From positions 744,001 through 808,000 of the forward strand of contig NZ_JALAHQ010000001.1 in the NCBI RefSeq assembly GCF_036983985.1: DNA of 64,000 bases. The letters are read 5' to 3'. The notes under the pieces are model-generated. The model saw nothing but the letters and a program-made list of their open reading frames with translations. It was not told the origin of the DNA and did no database searches. A program made the translations under genes and the position numbers. The stretch is from Alishewanella metallidurans (GTDB taxonomy: Bacteria > Pseudomonadota > Gammaproteobacteria > Enterobacterales > Alteromonadaceae). Positions 43,596 to 52,306 of the stretch are shown piece by piece (positions within the stretch are counted from its first letter, which is position 1; every line of letters begins with the position of its first letter).

Positions 43596-43606
43596 TCGTC
43601 AGGCAT
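43588..43606 (+). other. Intra-operon hairpin between pspA and pspB
   Basis: A perfect 8-bp stem ATGCCTGA/TCAGGCAT with a TCG loop, overlapping the pspA stop and followed by only three T. It may be a partial terminator or an mRNA-stabilising end that keeps PspA more abundant than PspBC. Confidence 0.6.
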
Positions 43607-43619
43607 TTAGGAGTCTACA

Positions 43620-43856
43620 ATGAGCATTGCTGAAGTCATAGGTGTACCCTTTATTCTGTTTATGATTTTTGTTGCACCTATTTGGGTCATCATGCATTAC
43701 CGTAGTAAACATAAAATGGGCCAAGGGTTATCAGATCAAGAGTTAGGGCAGTTAAATGATTTAGCCCACAAAGCAGAAAAAATGGCTGACCGTATTAAAA
43801 CTCTTGAAGCTATTTTAGATGTAGAAAGCCCAAAGTGGAGAAGCCAACATGACTAA
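43620..43856 (+). CDS. pspB: Phage shock protein B
   Basis: 78 residues. An N-terminal membrane helix (about 7-28, VPFILFMIFVAPIWVIMHY) is followed by a cytoplasmic helix with leucine-zipper-like spacing. With PspC it senses membrane stress and relieves PspA from PspF. AGGAG stands 8 nt upstream. It overlaps pspC by 8 bp. Confidence 0.93.
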   Translation: MSIAEVIGVPFILFMIFVAPIWVIMHYRSKHKMGQGLSDQELGQLNDLAHKAEKMADRIKTLEAILDVESPKWRSQHD

Positions 43857-44265
43857 GTTTAGGCGTGAACTACTGCGCGACGACGCGAACGCAAAAATTG
43901 CCGGTGTCTGTGCAGGTGTGGCAGATTATTTTGGCTGGGAACTATGGTTAGTGCGTATTATTACCGTATCGGCTTTTTTTCTAGGTGCGGGTGGTTTAAT
44001 ACTCGTGCTATATATCGCTGCTTGGGTGGTGTTAGAAAAAAAGTCGAAAGCTGCGCTTAAAACCGCAGCCAATAGTACACTAAGCCCGCCAACAGAAAAG
44101 GCCATAGAAGTTAAAACACGACTTTGGCAGCGAGGCGAGGCGCCCAAGCAAGCGCTACAACATTTAACCAATCAGTTTAATGGTTTGGAACTGCGGTTAA
44201 GAGACATGGAACGCCATGTCACTTCAACTAAGTTTCAGTTAAACCGCGAATTTAATAGCTTATAG
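43849..44265 (+). CDS. pspC: Phage shock protein C
   Basis: 138 residues. The PspC domain (about 8-65) starts LLRDDANAKIAGVCAGVADYFGWELWLVRI and contains a long hydrophobic segment. The C-terminal half holds a helical region that may interact with PspA or PspB. It partners with PspB. There is no pspD or pspE after it; ycjX follows directly. Confidence 0.94.
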   Translation: MTKFRRELLRDDANAKIAGVCAGVADYFGWELWLVRIITVSAFFLGAGGLILVLYIAAWVVLEKKSKAALKTAANSTLSPPTEKAIEVKTRLWQRGEAPKQALQHLTNQFNGLELRLRDMERHVTSTKFQLNREFNSL

Positions 44266-44283
44266 GGCGGTATACCCCAGCTT

Positions 44284-45663
44284 ATGGATCTTTTAAATAA
44301 GCTTCAACATCAAGGACACGAGCTAACCAGTCGTGCCCTTGATCGTCATTTGCGCATTGGCGTTACCGGTTTAAGTGGATCGGGTAAAACTGCTTTTATT
44401 ACGTCTTTGGTTCAGCAATTAACGGTCGGTGATCAGCCAGATAATTTGCCTTTTTTTGATGTTGTGCGCCAGCAACGTTATCTTGGTGGTCGGTTAGCGG
44501 CACCTTTACTTGATGTACCACGGTTTCCACTTGAAGCAAATTTGCGGGCGTTGCAGCAAACGCCACCAATTTGGCCACCATCAACTCAAGGTTGGAGCCA
44601 ACTTAGTTTAAAGCTGCGCTATAAAGCGGCTTCAGGGCTTCGCGCTCATTTACAGTCGCGTAGCGAACTGGCGCTAGATATTATTGATTATCCCGGTGAG
44701 TGGTTACTCGATTTACCCTTGCTTGATTTAAGCTATACGCAGTGGTGTGAATTTAGCTGGCAATTATTTGCTAAAACCCATCGTAAAGATATTGCCGCGC
44801 CCTTTGCTGCGTTGTTAAGCAGCGTTGACCCACAAAATGCAACCGAACTGCAATTACAAACGCTAACCGAGCAATATAAACAGCTATTACAACAGTTTCA
44901 TCAAACCCCAGGCGCTTACTTAAACCAGCCGGGCCGCTTGCTAGTGCCTGGTACGTTAGCGGGCGCACCCATGTTGCAACTGTTTCCGTTGTTACCGGTA
45001 CAAGCCAATGCGGCATCACCACTGAGTAATAAGCTGGCGCAGCATTACGATAGTTACCGTAAACATGTTATCAAACCATTTTATCAGCAGCATTTCTCAG
45101 GTTTAGACCGACAAGTTATTTTAGTTGATTGTTTATCGGCATTAAATGCGGGCCATGCTGCAGTTAGCGAGCTACAGCAGGCATTACAGCTTATTTTACA
45201 AAGCTTTAATTACGGCCCATCAAGTATCTTAGGCCGTTTGTTTAAGCCTAGCATCAGCAAAGTGTTATTTGCTGCCAGCAAGGCAGATCATGCTACGCCA
45301 GAACAACATAAAGCCTTAACTTTGTTATTACAGCAATTATTACAACAGCCACTGAAACAAAGTCAGTATCAAGCCGCAACTACCGAGGCGATGTCCATTG
45401 CGGCTATTCGTGCCAGCAAAAGTGGTTTTGTCCAAGTTGATGGCTTGGCTCAGCCGTGCATTAGCGGTGTTGGTATTAATGCGCAAGCCTTAACTTACTT
45501 TCCGGGAGAGGTACCGGCAAAACTGCCTGCGGCTAGTACATTTAATCAGCATAAGTTTGGTTTTCTGCCACTTCGACCATTACCTTGGCAAGAGAATCAG
45601 CTAATACCGCATGTCCGCATGGACCATGTGCTGCAGTACATTTTAGGAGATAAACTACGATGA
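44284..45663 (+). CDS. ycjX: YcjX family P-loop NTPase (DUF463)
   Basis: 459 residues (E. coli about 465). A Walker A motif GVTGLSGSGKTAFITSLV (about residues 27-44) marks a GTPase-like protein; the DUF463 family features are LDIIDYPGEWLLDLPLLD and the C-terminal FGFLPLRPLPWQENQ. In many proteobacteria ycjX-ycjF follow pspABC and are induced with the psp response, but the function is not defined. The stop overlaps the ycjF start by 4 bp (ATGA). Confidence 0.93.
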   Translation: MDLLNKLQHQGHELTSRALDRHLRIGVTGLSGSGKTAFITSLVQQLTVGDQPDNLPFFDVVRQQRYLGGRLAAPLLDVPRFPLEANLRALQQTPPIWPPSTQGWSQLSLKLRYKAASGLRAHLQSRSELALDIIDYPGEWLLDLPLLDLSYTQWCEFSWQLFAKTHRKDIAAPFAALLSSVDPQNATELQLQTLTEQYKQLLQQFHQTPGAYLNQPGRLLVPGTLAGAPMLQLFPLLPVQANAASPLSNKLAQHYDSYRKHVIKPFYQQHFSGLDRQVILVDCLSALNAGHAAVSELQQALQLILQSFNYGPSSILGRLFKPSISKVLFAASKADHATPEQHKALTLLLQQLLQQPLKQSQYQAATTEAMSIAAIRASKSGFVQVDGLAQPCISGVGINAQALTYFPGEVPAKLPAASTFNQHKFGFLPLRPLPWQENQLIPHVRMDHVLQYILGDKLR

Positions 45664-46676
45664 GCGAACTAAAGCCCGCGCAGCACTTTTCTGCCCAAGC
45701 ACTTGATGCTGCGGAGCCGCTGAAACAGGCTACACATTTTCAAGAACAGCATTTTGTAGCGCAAGAACCAACTGCAATAATAGTGTTAAAGCAACCAACC
45801 CGTTGGTGGTGGCGCTTGGCCGGTTTTACCTTGCTGGCAATCGTTGTGTTATCTATTTGGCAATGGTTTTACACCTTACAGCACAGCTGGCAACAAAGCC
45901 TGTGGCAAGGTGCCGCGCTTAGCGTAATTAGTGCGGCGGTTTTGGTATTAATTGGTTCATTATTGTGGCGCGAGCTGAAACTGTGGCGGCGCTTAGCGCG
46001 TAACCGGCAATGGCAACAAAATGCTGAACGTATTCGTCATAGTGTGCAATATGGTGAAGCCGCTGTATTGTGCAATTCAGTAGCCGATAGTTTGCCAGCA
46101 TCAGCCAGCTTAACTGCGGCAAAGGCCGAATGGCTCAGCGCGGTTAAAGATGAACACAGCGATGAAGAGCAATTGCAGCTATTTGAACACTTTGTACTTA
46201 CTGAGCTAGACAAGCAGGCGCAGCAGCTAATTTATCGTGCCGCAACGGATACCAGTTTAGCTGTTGCCATTAGCCCTTTTGCTTTAGCCGATATGTTGCT
46301 AGTGCTATGGCGCAGTAGTCGCATGGTGCGTGAGCTAGCGCAGCTATACGGCGGCGCTATTGGCCAGCTGCGTAGTATGCTGGTGCTAAAACGCCTATTG
46401 GCGGCGTTACTTTGGGCTGGTGGTTCAGAGCTGGCGTTAGATATGGCATCAGATGTATTAAGTGGTGAATTAACTGCAAAGGTATCGGCGCGCGCTGGGC
46501 AGGGGGTTATTGCTGGGCTGCTGGTGGCACGCTTAGGTAATTTGGCACAACAACAACTTAGGCCATTGCCAGCAACGGCAACGACAAAAATTAGTGTTAA
46601 AGTATTGACTGCCAGTTTGTTAGAACGTTTTAAAAGCGCAGTGCAAACTAAAGCTGACAGAGGTAACATAATCTAA
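45660..46676 (+). CDS. ycjF: YcjF family membrane protein (DUF697)
   Basis: 338 residues. A cytoplasmic N-terminal part of about 60 residues, two transmembrane helices at about 66-85 and 92-110, and a long C-terminal region with the DUF697 pattern (TDTSLAVAISPFALADMLLVLWRSSRMVRELAQLYG). It is translationally coupled to ycjX and probably forms a membrane complex with it under envelope stress; this is inferred from conserved pairing. Confidence 0.93.
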   Translation: MSELKPAQHFSAQALDAAEPLKQATHFQEQHFVAQEPTAIIVLKQPTRWWWRLAGFTLLAIVVLSIWQWFYTLQHSWQQSLWQGAALSVISAAVLVLIGSLLWRELKLWRRLARNRQWQQNAERIRHSVQYGEAAVLCNSVADSLPASASLTAAKAEWLSAVKDEHSDEEQLQLFEHFVLTELDKQAQQLIYRAATDTSLAVAISPFALADMLLVLWRSSRMVRELAQLYGGAIGQLRSMLVLKRLLAALLWAGGSELALDMASDVLSGELTAKVSARAGQGVIAGLLVARLGNLAQQQLRPLPATATTKISVKVLTASLLERFKSAVQTKADRGNII

Positions 46677-46688
46677 GTTTACATAAGC

Positions 46689-46704
46689 AGACTGCAAGAT
46701 GTCT
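46689..46704 (+). promoter_or_regulatory. Possible MetJ operator (met box pair)
   Basis: Two adjacent octamers AGACTGCA and AGATGTCT match the met box AGACGTCT at 5 and 7 of 8 positions, 69 bp before the methionine gamma-lyase start. The same bases can fold as a ycjF 3' hairpin, so the call is tentative. Confidence 0.3.
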
Positions 46705-46773
46705 GGCTTGCTTCCATTAATTATCAATTCTGCTATTTGTTAATGCAATATTAACTTCAGCAGTAATAACACT

Positions 46774-47976
46774 ATGCACAAAACTCATAAAAATGCCGAA
46801 ACCCTATGTATTCATGCCGGAAAAGAAAAAAACCAATTCGGCACTTTAGTAACGCCGTTATATCAAAGCTCTACCTTTATCTTCGACAATGCCGAGCAGG
46901 GCGCAGCGCGCTTTGCTGGTGAAGAAGAAGGTTATATTTATACGCGCTTGGGCAACCCAACCACCCGCGAGTTAGAACTTAAAATTGCTGCGCTAGAAAA
47001 CATGGATGATGCTGCGGCTACAGCAACCGGCATGGGGGCAGTAGCGGCGAGCACCATGGCATTTCTGCAACACGGCGATCATTTAATTGCCAGCAAAGCT
47101 ATTTATGGTTGCAGCTTCGCCTTATTTAACCACCAGTTTGCTCGCTATGGTATTGACGTTAGTTTTGTTGACATGACAGACCACGGCGCAGTAGAAAAAG
47201 CCTTAAAACCCAATACTAAAATGCTATTTGCTGAAACGCCAATAAACCCCAATATGGTGGTGTTAGATTTAGCCTTTTTAGGTACTTTCTGTCGTCGTAA
47301 TAAATTAATTTCGGTGATCGATAACACCTTTATGACGCCCTTGCTGCAAAAGCCAGCTGATTATGGCATTGATATTGTGATCCACAGCGCGACCAAGTAC
47401 TTAAACGGTCATGGCGATGTGGTTGCCGGTTTAATTGTCGCTGACGCTGAAACCATTAAAACCATTAAGCTAACCACATTAAAAGATATGGGCGCAACTA
47501 TCAGCCCGCACGATGCTTGGTTAATTATACGCGGCCTAAAAACCCTTGCAGTACGTATGGAGCGGCATTGCAGTAATGCGCAACAGGTTGCTGAGTACCT
47601 TGAAGCGCACCCTGCAGTAAGCGAGGTGTTTTATCCCGGTTTGCCCTCGCACCCTGGTTATAAGTTTATTGGTAAACAAATGAAAGCCGCCGGTGGCGTG
47701 CTTGCGTTTGAACTAAACGCGAGCTTAGACGATAGTCGCTTCTTTATTAATCAGGTGCAGTTATTAAGCTTGGCGGTAAGTTTAGGGGATGCTGAATCGC
47801 TTATTCAACATCCGGCGTCGATGACACATAGCCCTTACACCGCGGAAGAGCGACAAATGGCGGGCATTAGTGATGGCTTAATTCGCGTATCAGTTGGGCT
47901 AGAGCATATAGATGACATTATTGCTGATTTAGCGCAGGCGCTTAATAAGATACAACAGCGGCAAGGCAAAAAATAG
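46774..47976 (+). CDS. megL: Methionine gamma-lyase (PLP enzyme)
   Basis: 400 residues. It belongs to the Cys/Met metabolism PLP family. PLP Lys208 is in HSATKYLNGHGD, and Tyr and Arg of YTRLGNPT bind the cofactor. Cys113 in YGCSFALF corresponds to the active-site Cys characteristic of methionine gamma-lyases, which split L-methionine to methanethiol, ammonia and 2-oxobutyrate. Cystathionine gamma-lyase or beta-lyase usually lacks that Cys, so MGL is the best reading. It stands alone between ycjF and phhA. The ATG is at 46774; no strong ribosome site is evident. Confidence 0.87.
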   Translation: MHKTHKNAETLCIHAGKEKNQFGTLVTPLYQSSTFIFDNAEQGAARFAGEEEGYIYTRLGNPTTRELELKIAALENMDDAAATATGMGAVAASTMAFLQHGDHLIASKAIYGCSFALFNHQFARYGIDVSFVDMTDHGAVEKALKPNTKMLFAETPINPNMVVLDLAFLGTFCRRNKLISVIDNTFMTPLLQKPADYGIDIVIHSATKYLNGHGDVVAGLIVADAETIKTIKLTTLKDMGATISPHDAWLIIRGLKTLAVRMERHCSNAQQVAEYLEAHPAVSEVFYPGLPSHPGYKFIGKQMKAAGGVLAFELNASLDDSRFFINQVQLLSLAVSLGDAESLIQHPASMTHSPYTAEERQMAGISDGLIRVSVGLEHIDDIIADLAQALNKIQQRQGKK

Positions 47977-47980
47977 CCGT

Positions 47981-47998
47981 TGTAAGTTAATGTTTACG
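47981..47998 (+). promoter_or_regulatory. Candidate TyrR box upstream of phhA
   Basis: TGTAAG-N6-TTTACG matches the TyrR box TGTAAA-N6-TTTACA at 10 of 12 positions, about 150 bp before the phhA start. Confidence 0.5.
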
Positions 47999-48145
47999 CG
48001 TAGCTAACTGACTATAGGTCGCAGTAAGGTTAACTCTTGCTGCGCTATCGCTTAGTATCCGTGCTAACTAGATGTCTGCCCATTATTCATCATTATAAAT
48101 TGCCGGCAGATAAGCCCATATAACAAAAAAATCAACAGGTTGTTT

Positions 48146-48937
48146 ATGAGTAAGTACGTATCTCGACAGTCAGATGACACAGGCTTTATTGCTTGGTCTG
48201 AAGAAGAAAATCAGATTTGGCATGAGTTAATTACTCGGCAGTTGGGTGTTATTAGTGGTAAAGCCTGCGATGAGTATATGGCGGGACTAGAAAAGTTGCA
48301 GCTGCCAACTGATCGTATTCCGCAACTGGAAGAAGTAAGTAGTGTGTTGCGTGCCACTACCGGCTGGGAATGTGCAGAAGTGCCCGCACTAATTAGCTTT
48401 GACAAATTTTTTGAACTGCTGGCTAACAAACGCTTTCCCGTCGCAACCTTTATACGTTCGCGTGAAGAGTTTGACTATTTACAAGAACCGGATATTTTTC
48501 ACGAAATATTTGGTCACTGCGCCATGTTAACCAACCCCGCATTTGCTGAGTTTACGCATCAGTACGGTAAAATTGGCTTAGCGGCCAATAAGCAAGACCG
48601 AGTTTATTTAGCCCGGTTATATTGGTTTACTATTGAGTTTGGCTTATTAAATACCGCAGATGGCCTGCGTATATACGGAGGTGGTATATTATCATCGCCT
48701 GGCGAAACCCAATATGCACTTGGCTCAGATATACCAGAACGTAAGCTGTTTGATGCGGTTGACGTGCTACGTACACCTTATCGTATCGATATTATGCAGC
48801 CTATTTATTTTATGATTGAGCGGATTGATCAGCTGTTTGATATTGCACAGCTGGATATGATGGCGCTGGTTGAACAAGCTAGAGCATTAGGCTTGCATGC
48901 CGCAAAGTTTCCACCAAAAGAAAAACAAGTTAGCTAG
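48146..48937 (+). CDS. phhA: Phenylalanine 4-monooxygenase
   Basis: 263 residues from the ATG at 48146; a TTG two codons upstream is in frame. A tetrahydrobiopterin- and iron-dependent enzyme that hydroxylates phenylalanine to tyrosine. Iron ligands His119 and His124 (DIFHEIFGHCAM) and Glu164 (YWFTIEFGLL) are in place. It lacks the ACT regulatory domain of the animal enzyme, as usual in bacteria. It lies 9 bp before phhB, which recycles its cofactor. Confidence 0.97.
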   Translation: MSKYVSRQSDDTGFIAWSEEENQIWHELITRQLGVISGKACDEYMAGLEKLQLPTDRIPQLEEVSSVLRATTGWECAEVPALISFDKFFELLANKRFPVATFIRSREEFDYLQEPDIFHEIFGHCAMLTNPAFAEFTHQYGKIGLAANKQDRVYLARLYWFTIEFGLLNTADGLRIYGGGILSSPGETQYALGSDIPERKLFDAVDVLRTPYRIDIMQPIYFMIERIDQLFDIAQLDMMALVEQARALGLHAAKFPPKEKQVS

Positions 48938-48946
48938 GAATAAATA

Positions 48947-49288
48947 ATGTCTGAATTAAAAGCAATGCAATGTGAAGCTTGTCGTGCAGATGCACCTAAA
49001 GTAAGTGATGCTGAACTACCTGAGTTAATGCGGCAAATTCCCGATTGGACCCCCGTGGTGCGTGATGGCATTTTGCAGTTAGAACGCGAATTTAAGTTTA
49101 AAAACTTTAAGTTAGCCTGGGCGTTCCATAACAAAGTAGCCGAGTTAGCTGAAGCCGAAGGCCATCATCCGGCATTGTTACTTGAATGGGGAAAGCTTAC
49201 GGTAACTTGGTGGTCGCATTCAATTAAAGGTCTGCATAAAAACGATTTTATTTGTGCGGCCAAAACTGACAGCCTACTGTTAGCCTAA
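48947..49288 (+). CDS. phhB: Pterin-4a-carbinolamine dehydratase
   Basis: 113 residues. It dehydrates the 4a-hydroxy-tetrahydrobiopterin made by PhhA. The DCoH pattern is clear: FKFKNFKLAWAFHNKVAELAEAEGHHPALLLEWGKLTVTWWSHSIKGLHKNDF, where the HHP and later His are the active-site residues (motif spans about residues 45-95). AGGA precedes the ATG. It is co-transcribed with phhA by spacing. Confidence 0.96.
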   Translation: MSELKAMQCEACRADAPKVSDAELPELMRQIPDWTPVVRDGILQLEREFKFKNFKLAWAFHNKVAELAEAEGHHPALLLEWGKLTVTWWSHSIKGLHKNDFICAAKTDSLLLA

Positions 49289-49316
49289 TTCTTCGCATAC
49301 ATATAGCTGCGTATCT

Positions 49317-49338
49317 GAGTGGCGGTAACGCGCCACTC
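49317..49338 (+). other. Hairpin after phhB
   Basis: A perfect 8-bp stem GAGTGGCG/CGCCACTC with a 6-nt loop and no T-tract, 28 bp after the phhB stop. Confidence 0.5.
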
Positions 49339-49366
49339 GTCGCAGTCATCAGTTAAATAAACGTCT

Positions 49367-49384
49367 TGTTCATATTTCTTTACA
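49367..49384 (+). promoter_or_regulatory. Candidate TyrR box upstream of tyrR
   Basis: TGTTCA-N6-TTTACA matches TGTAAA-N6-TTTACA at 10 of 12 positions, 72 bp before the tyrR ATG, consistent with autoregulation. Confidence 0.45.
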
Positions 49385-49456
49385 AATTCACTAGTCTGAT
49401 TTGCGGCTTATGCCGTATCATGCTGTCTATTGAATGGTTTTGGGGCAGTTTGCGGT

Positions 49457-51019
49457 ATGCGTTTAGAAATTCAATGCCAGAACAGATTAGGTCTGGCGCA
49501 AGAAGTATTAAATGTATTAGTGAGTTACGAGCTAGATTTACGCGGCATCGAAGTTGATCGCAGCTTAAGTCGTATATTTGTGTCATTTCCTTCGGTAAAT
49601 TTTGAAAAGTTTCAGGAGCTAATGGCCAAAATGCGCCGAATTTCTGGCGTAGAAGACGTTAAAACTACCGCTTTTATGCCATCTGAACGAGAGCACAACG
49701 AACTATCGACCTTACTGCGCACTTTACCTGATGGCCTGATTGCTATCGATCTTAAAGCTAATGTTACTGTAATTAATGACGCCGCGTTAGAAGTGTTAGA
49801 GGTATCAAGAGACGCGATCGCCGGTCAGTCGTTGCAAAGCATGGTAAAGGGCTTTAATTTTCAGCGTTGGTTAGAAGCCGATGAAGTATTAGCACAAACT
49901 CGGCGCTTAGAAATTCATGGCAAACGCTTTGTCGCCGATGTACTGCCAGTAATGGTGCCTGATGATACCGGCGCAGAAATTTTGGCCGGTGCAGTCATTA
50001 ATTTGAAATCAGAAAGTCGCCTAGGCCAGCATATGGTGGTGTTTAAAAAAGGCGATCAAGAAAGCTTTAATACGTTGCAGGCGCACAGTAACTTGATGCG
50101 CAAAGTAGTACGTGAAGCCAAAAAGATGTCTCAGCTTGATGCGCCTATTTTAATTATGGGTGAAACCGGTACTGGCAAAGAACTGTTAGCTAAAGCCTGC
50201 CATGCTGCAAGTAGCCGCACTGGTAAGCCATTTTTGGCACTTAACTGCGCATCGTTACCGGATAACGTTGCCGAGTCAGAATTATTTGGTTACGGCGCTA
50301 ATGCCTTTCCTGGCACAAGCGAAAGTAAAAAAGGTATCTTTGAGCAAGCCAACGGCGGCACGGTATTTTTAGACGAAGTTGGTGAAATGTCGCATCAGTT
50401 ACAAACAAAGCTGATCCGTTTTTTACAAGACGGTAGTTTTAGACGTGTGGCCGATGAGAACGAAGTAAAAGTGGATGTGCGGGTAATTTGCACCACACAA
50501 AAAGATTTACCTCACATGGTGCAGGAAGGTAAGTTTCGTGAAGATCTATATTACCGCTTAAACGTACTAACACTGGCCTTGCCAGCACTGCGTGAACGCA
50601 AGCAGGATGTTATTTCGTTAGCTGAGTTTTTTCTGGCACGCTTTGCAAATAGGTTAGGCAGAAAAGCACCAAAACTTACCGATAACTGTGCGAGTTTTTT
50701 ACAAAGTTATCCTTGGCCGGGCAATGTGCGCCAGCTAGAAAACGCACTGTATCGCGCCATTACTTTATTAGACGGTGCGGAATTAGATCGAGAGCATCTG
50801 CAATTACCTAGCTACAATAATGATTTTGGTTATTTAGAGCAGGACTTTGACGGCACATTAGACGAAGCGGTAAAACGGTTTGAAGCTAATTTGTTGCGAA
50901 AATTGTTTCCGGCTTACCCCAGCTCCCGCCAGTTAGCGAAAAAACTTGGTTTAAGCCATACCGCTGTAGCGAATAAATTGCGTGATTACGGTATTAATCG
51001 CAAGAGTGTAAAAATTTAA
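49457..51019 (+). CDS. tyrR: Aromatic amino acid regulator TyrR/PhhR
   Basis: 520 residues from the ATG at 49457 (MRLEIQCQNRLGLAQEVLNVL), matching the E. coli TyrR start (513 residues); the frame is open nine codons further upstream. The ACT domain (about 1-75) is followed by a PAS domain (about 85-190) and an AAA+ domain with Walker A GETGTGKELLAKAC and Walker B GGTVFLDEVGEMS. The sigma-54 contact loop reads NAFPGT instead of GAFTGA. The C-terminal HTH is SSRQLAKKLGLSHTAVANKL. It sits between the phhAB and hpd-hmgA-fahA-maiA genes, which it probably controls. Confidence 0.95.
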   Translation: MRLEIQCQNRLGLAQEVLNVLVSYELDLRGIEVDRSLSRIFVSFPSVNFEKFQELMAKMRRISGVEDVKTTAFMPSEREHNELSTLLRTLPDGLIAIDLKANVTVINDAALEVLEVSRDAIAGQSLQSMVKGFNFQRWLEADEVLAQTRRLEIHGKRFVADVLPVMVPDDTGAEILAGAVINLKSESRLGQHMVVFKKGDQESFNTLQAHSNLMRKVVREAKKMSQLDAPILIMGETGTGKELLAKACHAASSRTGKPFLALNCASLPDNVAESELFGYGANAFPGTSESKKGIFEQANGGTVFLDEVGEMSHQLQTKLIRFLQDGSFRRVADENEVKVDVRVICTTQKDLPHMVQEGKFREDLYYRLNVLTLALPALRERKQDVISLAEFFLARFANRLGRKAPKLTDNCASFLQSYPWPGNVRQLENALYRAITLLDGAELDREHLQLPSYNNDFGYLEQDFDGTLDEAVKRFEANLLRKLFPAYPSSRQLAKKLGLSHTAVANKLRDYGINRKSVKI

Positions 51020-51024
51020 TTACA
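51007..51024 (+). promoter_or_regulatory. Candidate TyrR box ahead of the hpd operon
   Basis: TGTAAA-N6-ATTACA matches the TyrR box at 11 of 12 positions and overlaps the tyrR stop codon. It is about 210 bp before hpd, upstream of the tyrR terminator. Confidence 0.5.
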
Positions 51025-51051
51025 CTTTGTTTATAAATTTGTACTTGTATC

Positions 51052-51082
51052 GGGCTGCTAACATGATTTAGTGGCCCTTTTT
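51052..51082 (+). terminator. Rho-independent terminator after tyrR
   Basis: A 10-bp stem GGGCTGCTAA/TTAGTGGCCC with two G-U pairs (51052-51061 with 51068-51077) and five T. Confidence 0.8.
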
Positions 51083-51232
51083 GTTCTGTTTTGCACTAAA
51101 CCTCATTTTCGTATTGCCATCTTTACAAAACAGCCTGTTTAGCTGCTTTTCGCTGTCGCTCAGTGGCCTCTAGCTTTTTTTTATTGCAAGGGCATTATTG
51201 CTGCTATCAAAGACGTAATAGGGAATAGGCGA

Positions 51233-52306
51233 ATGTTAGATAAAATAAACCCACTGGGTACTGATGGTTTCGAATTTGTTGAATACACCGCGGCTGATGC
51301 TGAAGGAATTCAAAAATTAAAAGATTTATTTTACTCGTTGGGTTTTACTGAGGTTGCAAAGCATCGTTCTAAGCAAGCTTGGTTATATAAGCAAGGCGAT
51401 ATTAATTTTATTATTAATGCTGAGCCAAATTCTCAAGCCGAAGAGTTTGCCCGTAATCATGGCCCAAGCGTATGCGCAATGGCGTTTCGTGTTAAAGATG
51501 CTGCCGCCGCATTAAGCCATGCTTTGGCTAATGGCGCCAAAGAATATAAAAATCAAATTGGTCCTATGGAGCTAAACATTCCAGTGGTTTACGGTATTGG
51601 CAGCAGCCTGTTGTATTTCGTTGACCGTTACGGCGCAAGCTCGGTATATGACATTGATTTTAAATTCTATGACAACTGGCAAGCGGATATGGCCAAGCAC
51701 AGTGTTGGCTTAGACGTGCTAGATCACCTAACGCACAACGTAATGCGCGGTAATATGAACGTGTGGGCTGGGTTTTATGAAAACATCGGAAACTTCCGTG
51801 AAGTTCGTTATTTCGACATTGAAGGTAAGTTAACCGGTTTAGTCTCTAAAGCGATGACCGCGCCTTGCGGTAAAATTCGTATTCCAATTAATGAATCGTC
51901 AGACGATAAATCGCAAATTGAAGAGTTTATTCGCGAATACAAAGGCGAAGGCATTCAACATATTGCGTTAACCACCGAAAATATTTACGAAACTGTACGT
52001 ACGCTACGTAACCGTGGTATGGAGTTTATGCCAACGCCAGAAACCTACTACAACAAGGTAAACGAGCGTGTAGTAGGCCATGAAGAAGATTTAGATCAGC
52101 TTCGTGATCTGCGAGTGTTAATTGACGGCGCGCCAATGAAAGACGGTATTTTACTGCAAATATTTACTAAAACCGTAATTGGCCCAGTATTTTTCGAGAT
52201 CATTCAGCGCAAAGGCAACGAAGGTTTTGGCGAAGGCAACTTCAAAGCGTTGTTTGAATCTATAGAAGAAGATCAAATTCAACGTGGAGTATTAAGCAAT
52301 GCGTAA
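51233..52306 (+). CDS. hpd: 4-hydroxyphenylpyruvate dioxygenase
   Basis: 357 residues. A non-heme iron VOC-fold enzyme converting 4-hydroxyphenylpyruvate to homogentisate. The start NPLGTDGFEFVEYTA and C-terminal QIFTKTVIGPVFFEIIQRKGNEGFGEGNFKALFE (iron-binding Glu in FFEI) are diagnostic, with the iron His in LDHLTHNV and in IQHIALTT. It overlaps hmgA by 8 bp and heads the homogentisate operon. Confidence 0.97.
   Translation: MLDKINPLGTDGFEFVEYTAADAEGIQKLKDLFYSLGFTEVAKHRSKQAWLYKQGDINFIINAEPNSQAEEFARNHGPSVCAMAFRVKDAAAALSHALANGAKEYKNQIGPMELNIPVVYGIGSSLLYFVDRYGASSVYDIDFKFYDNWQADMAKHSVGLDVLDHLTHNVMRGNMNVWAGFYENIGNFREVRYFDIEGKLTGLVSKAMTAPCGKIRIPINESSDDKSQIEEFIREYKGEGIQHIALTTENIYETVRTLRNRGMEFMPTPETYYNKVNERVVGHEEDLDQLRDLRVLIDGAPMKDGILLQIFTKTVIGPVFFEIIQRKGNEGFGEGNFKALFESIEEDQIQRGVLSNA

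Noticed and set aside
51122..51145. Second TyrR-like half-site TTTACA upstream of hpd
   Set aside because: The left half is a poor match at the required 6-base spacing, so it is not counted as a box.
51150..51205. Possible sigma-54 promoter before hpd (GCAAGGG ... TTGCT)
   Set aside because: The GG and GC elements are at the wrong spacing for a -24/-12 promoter.
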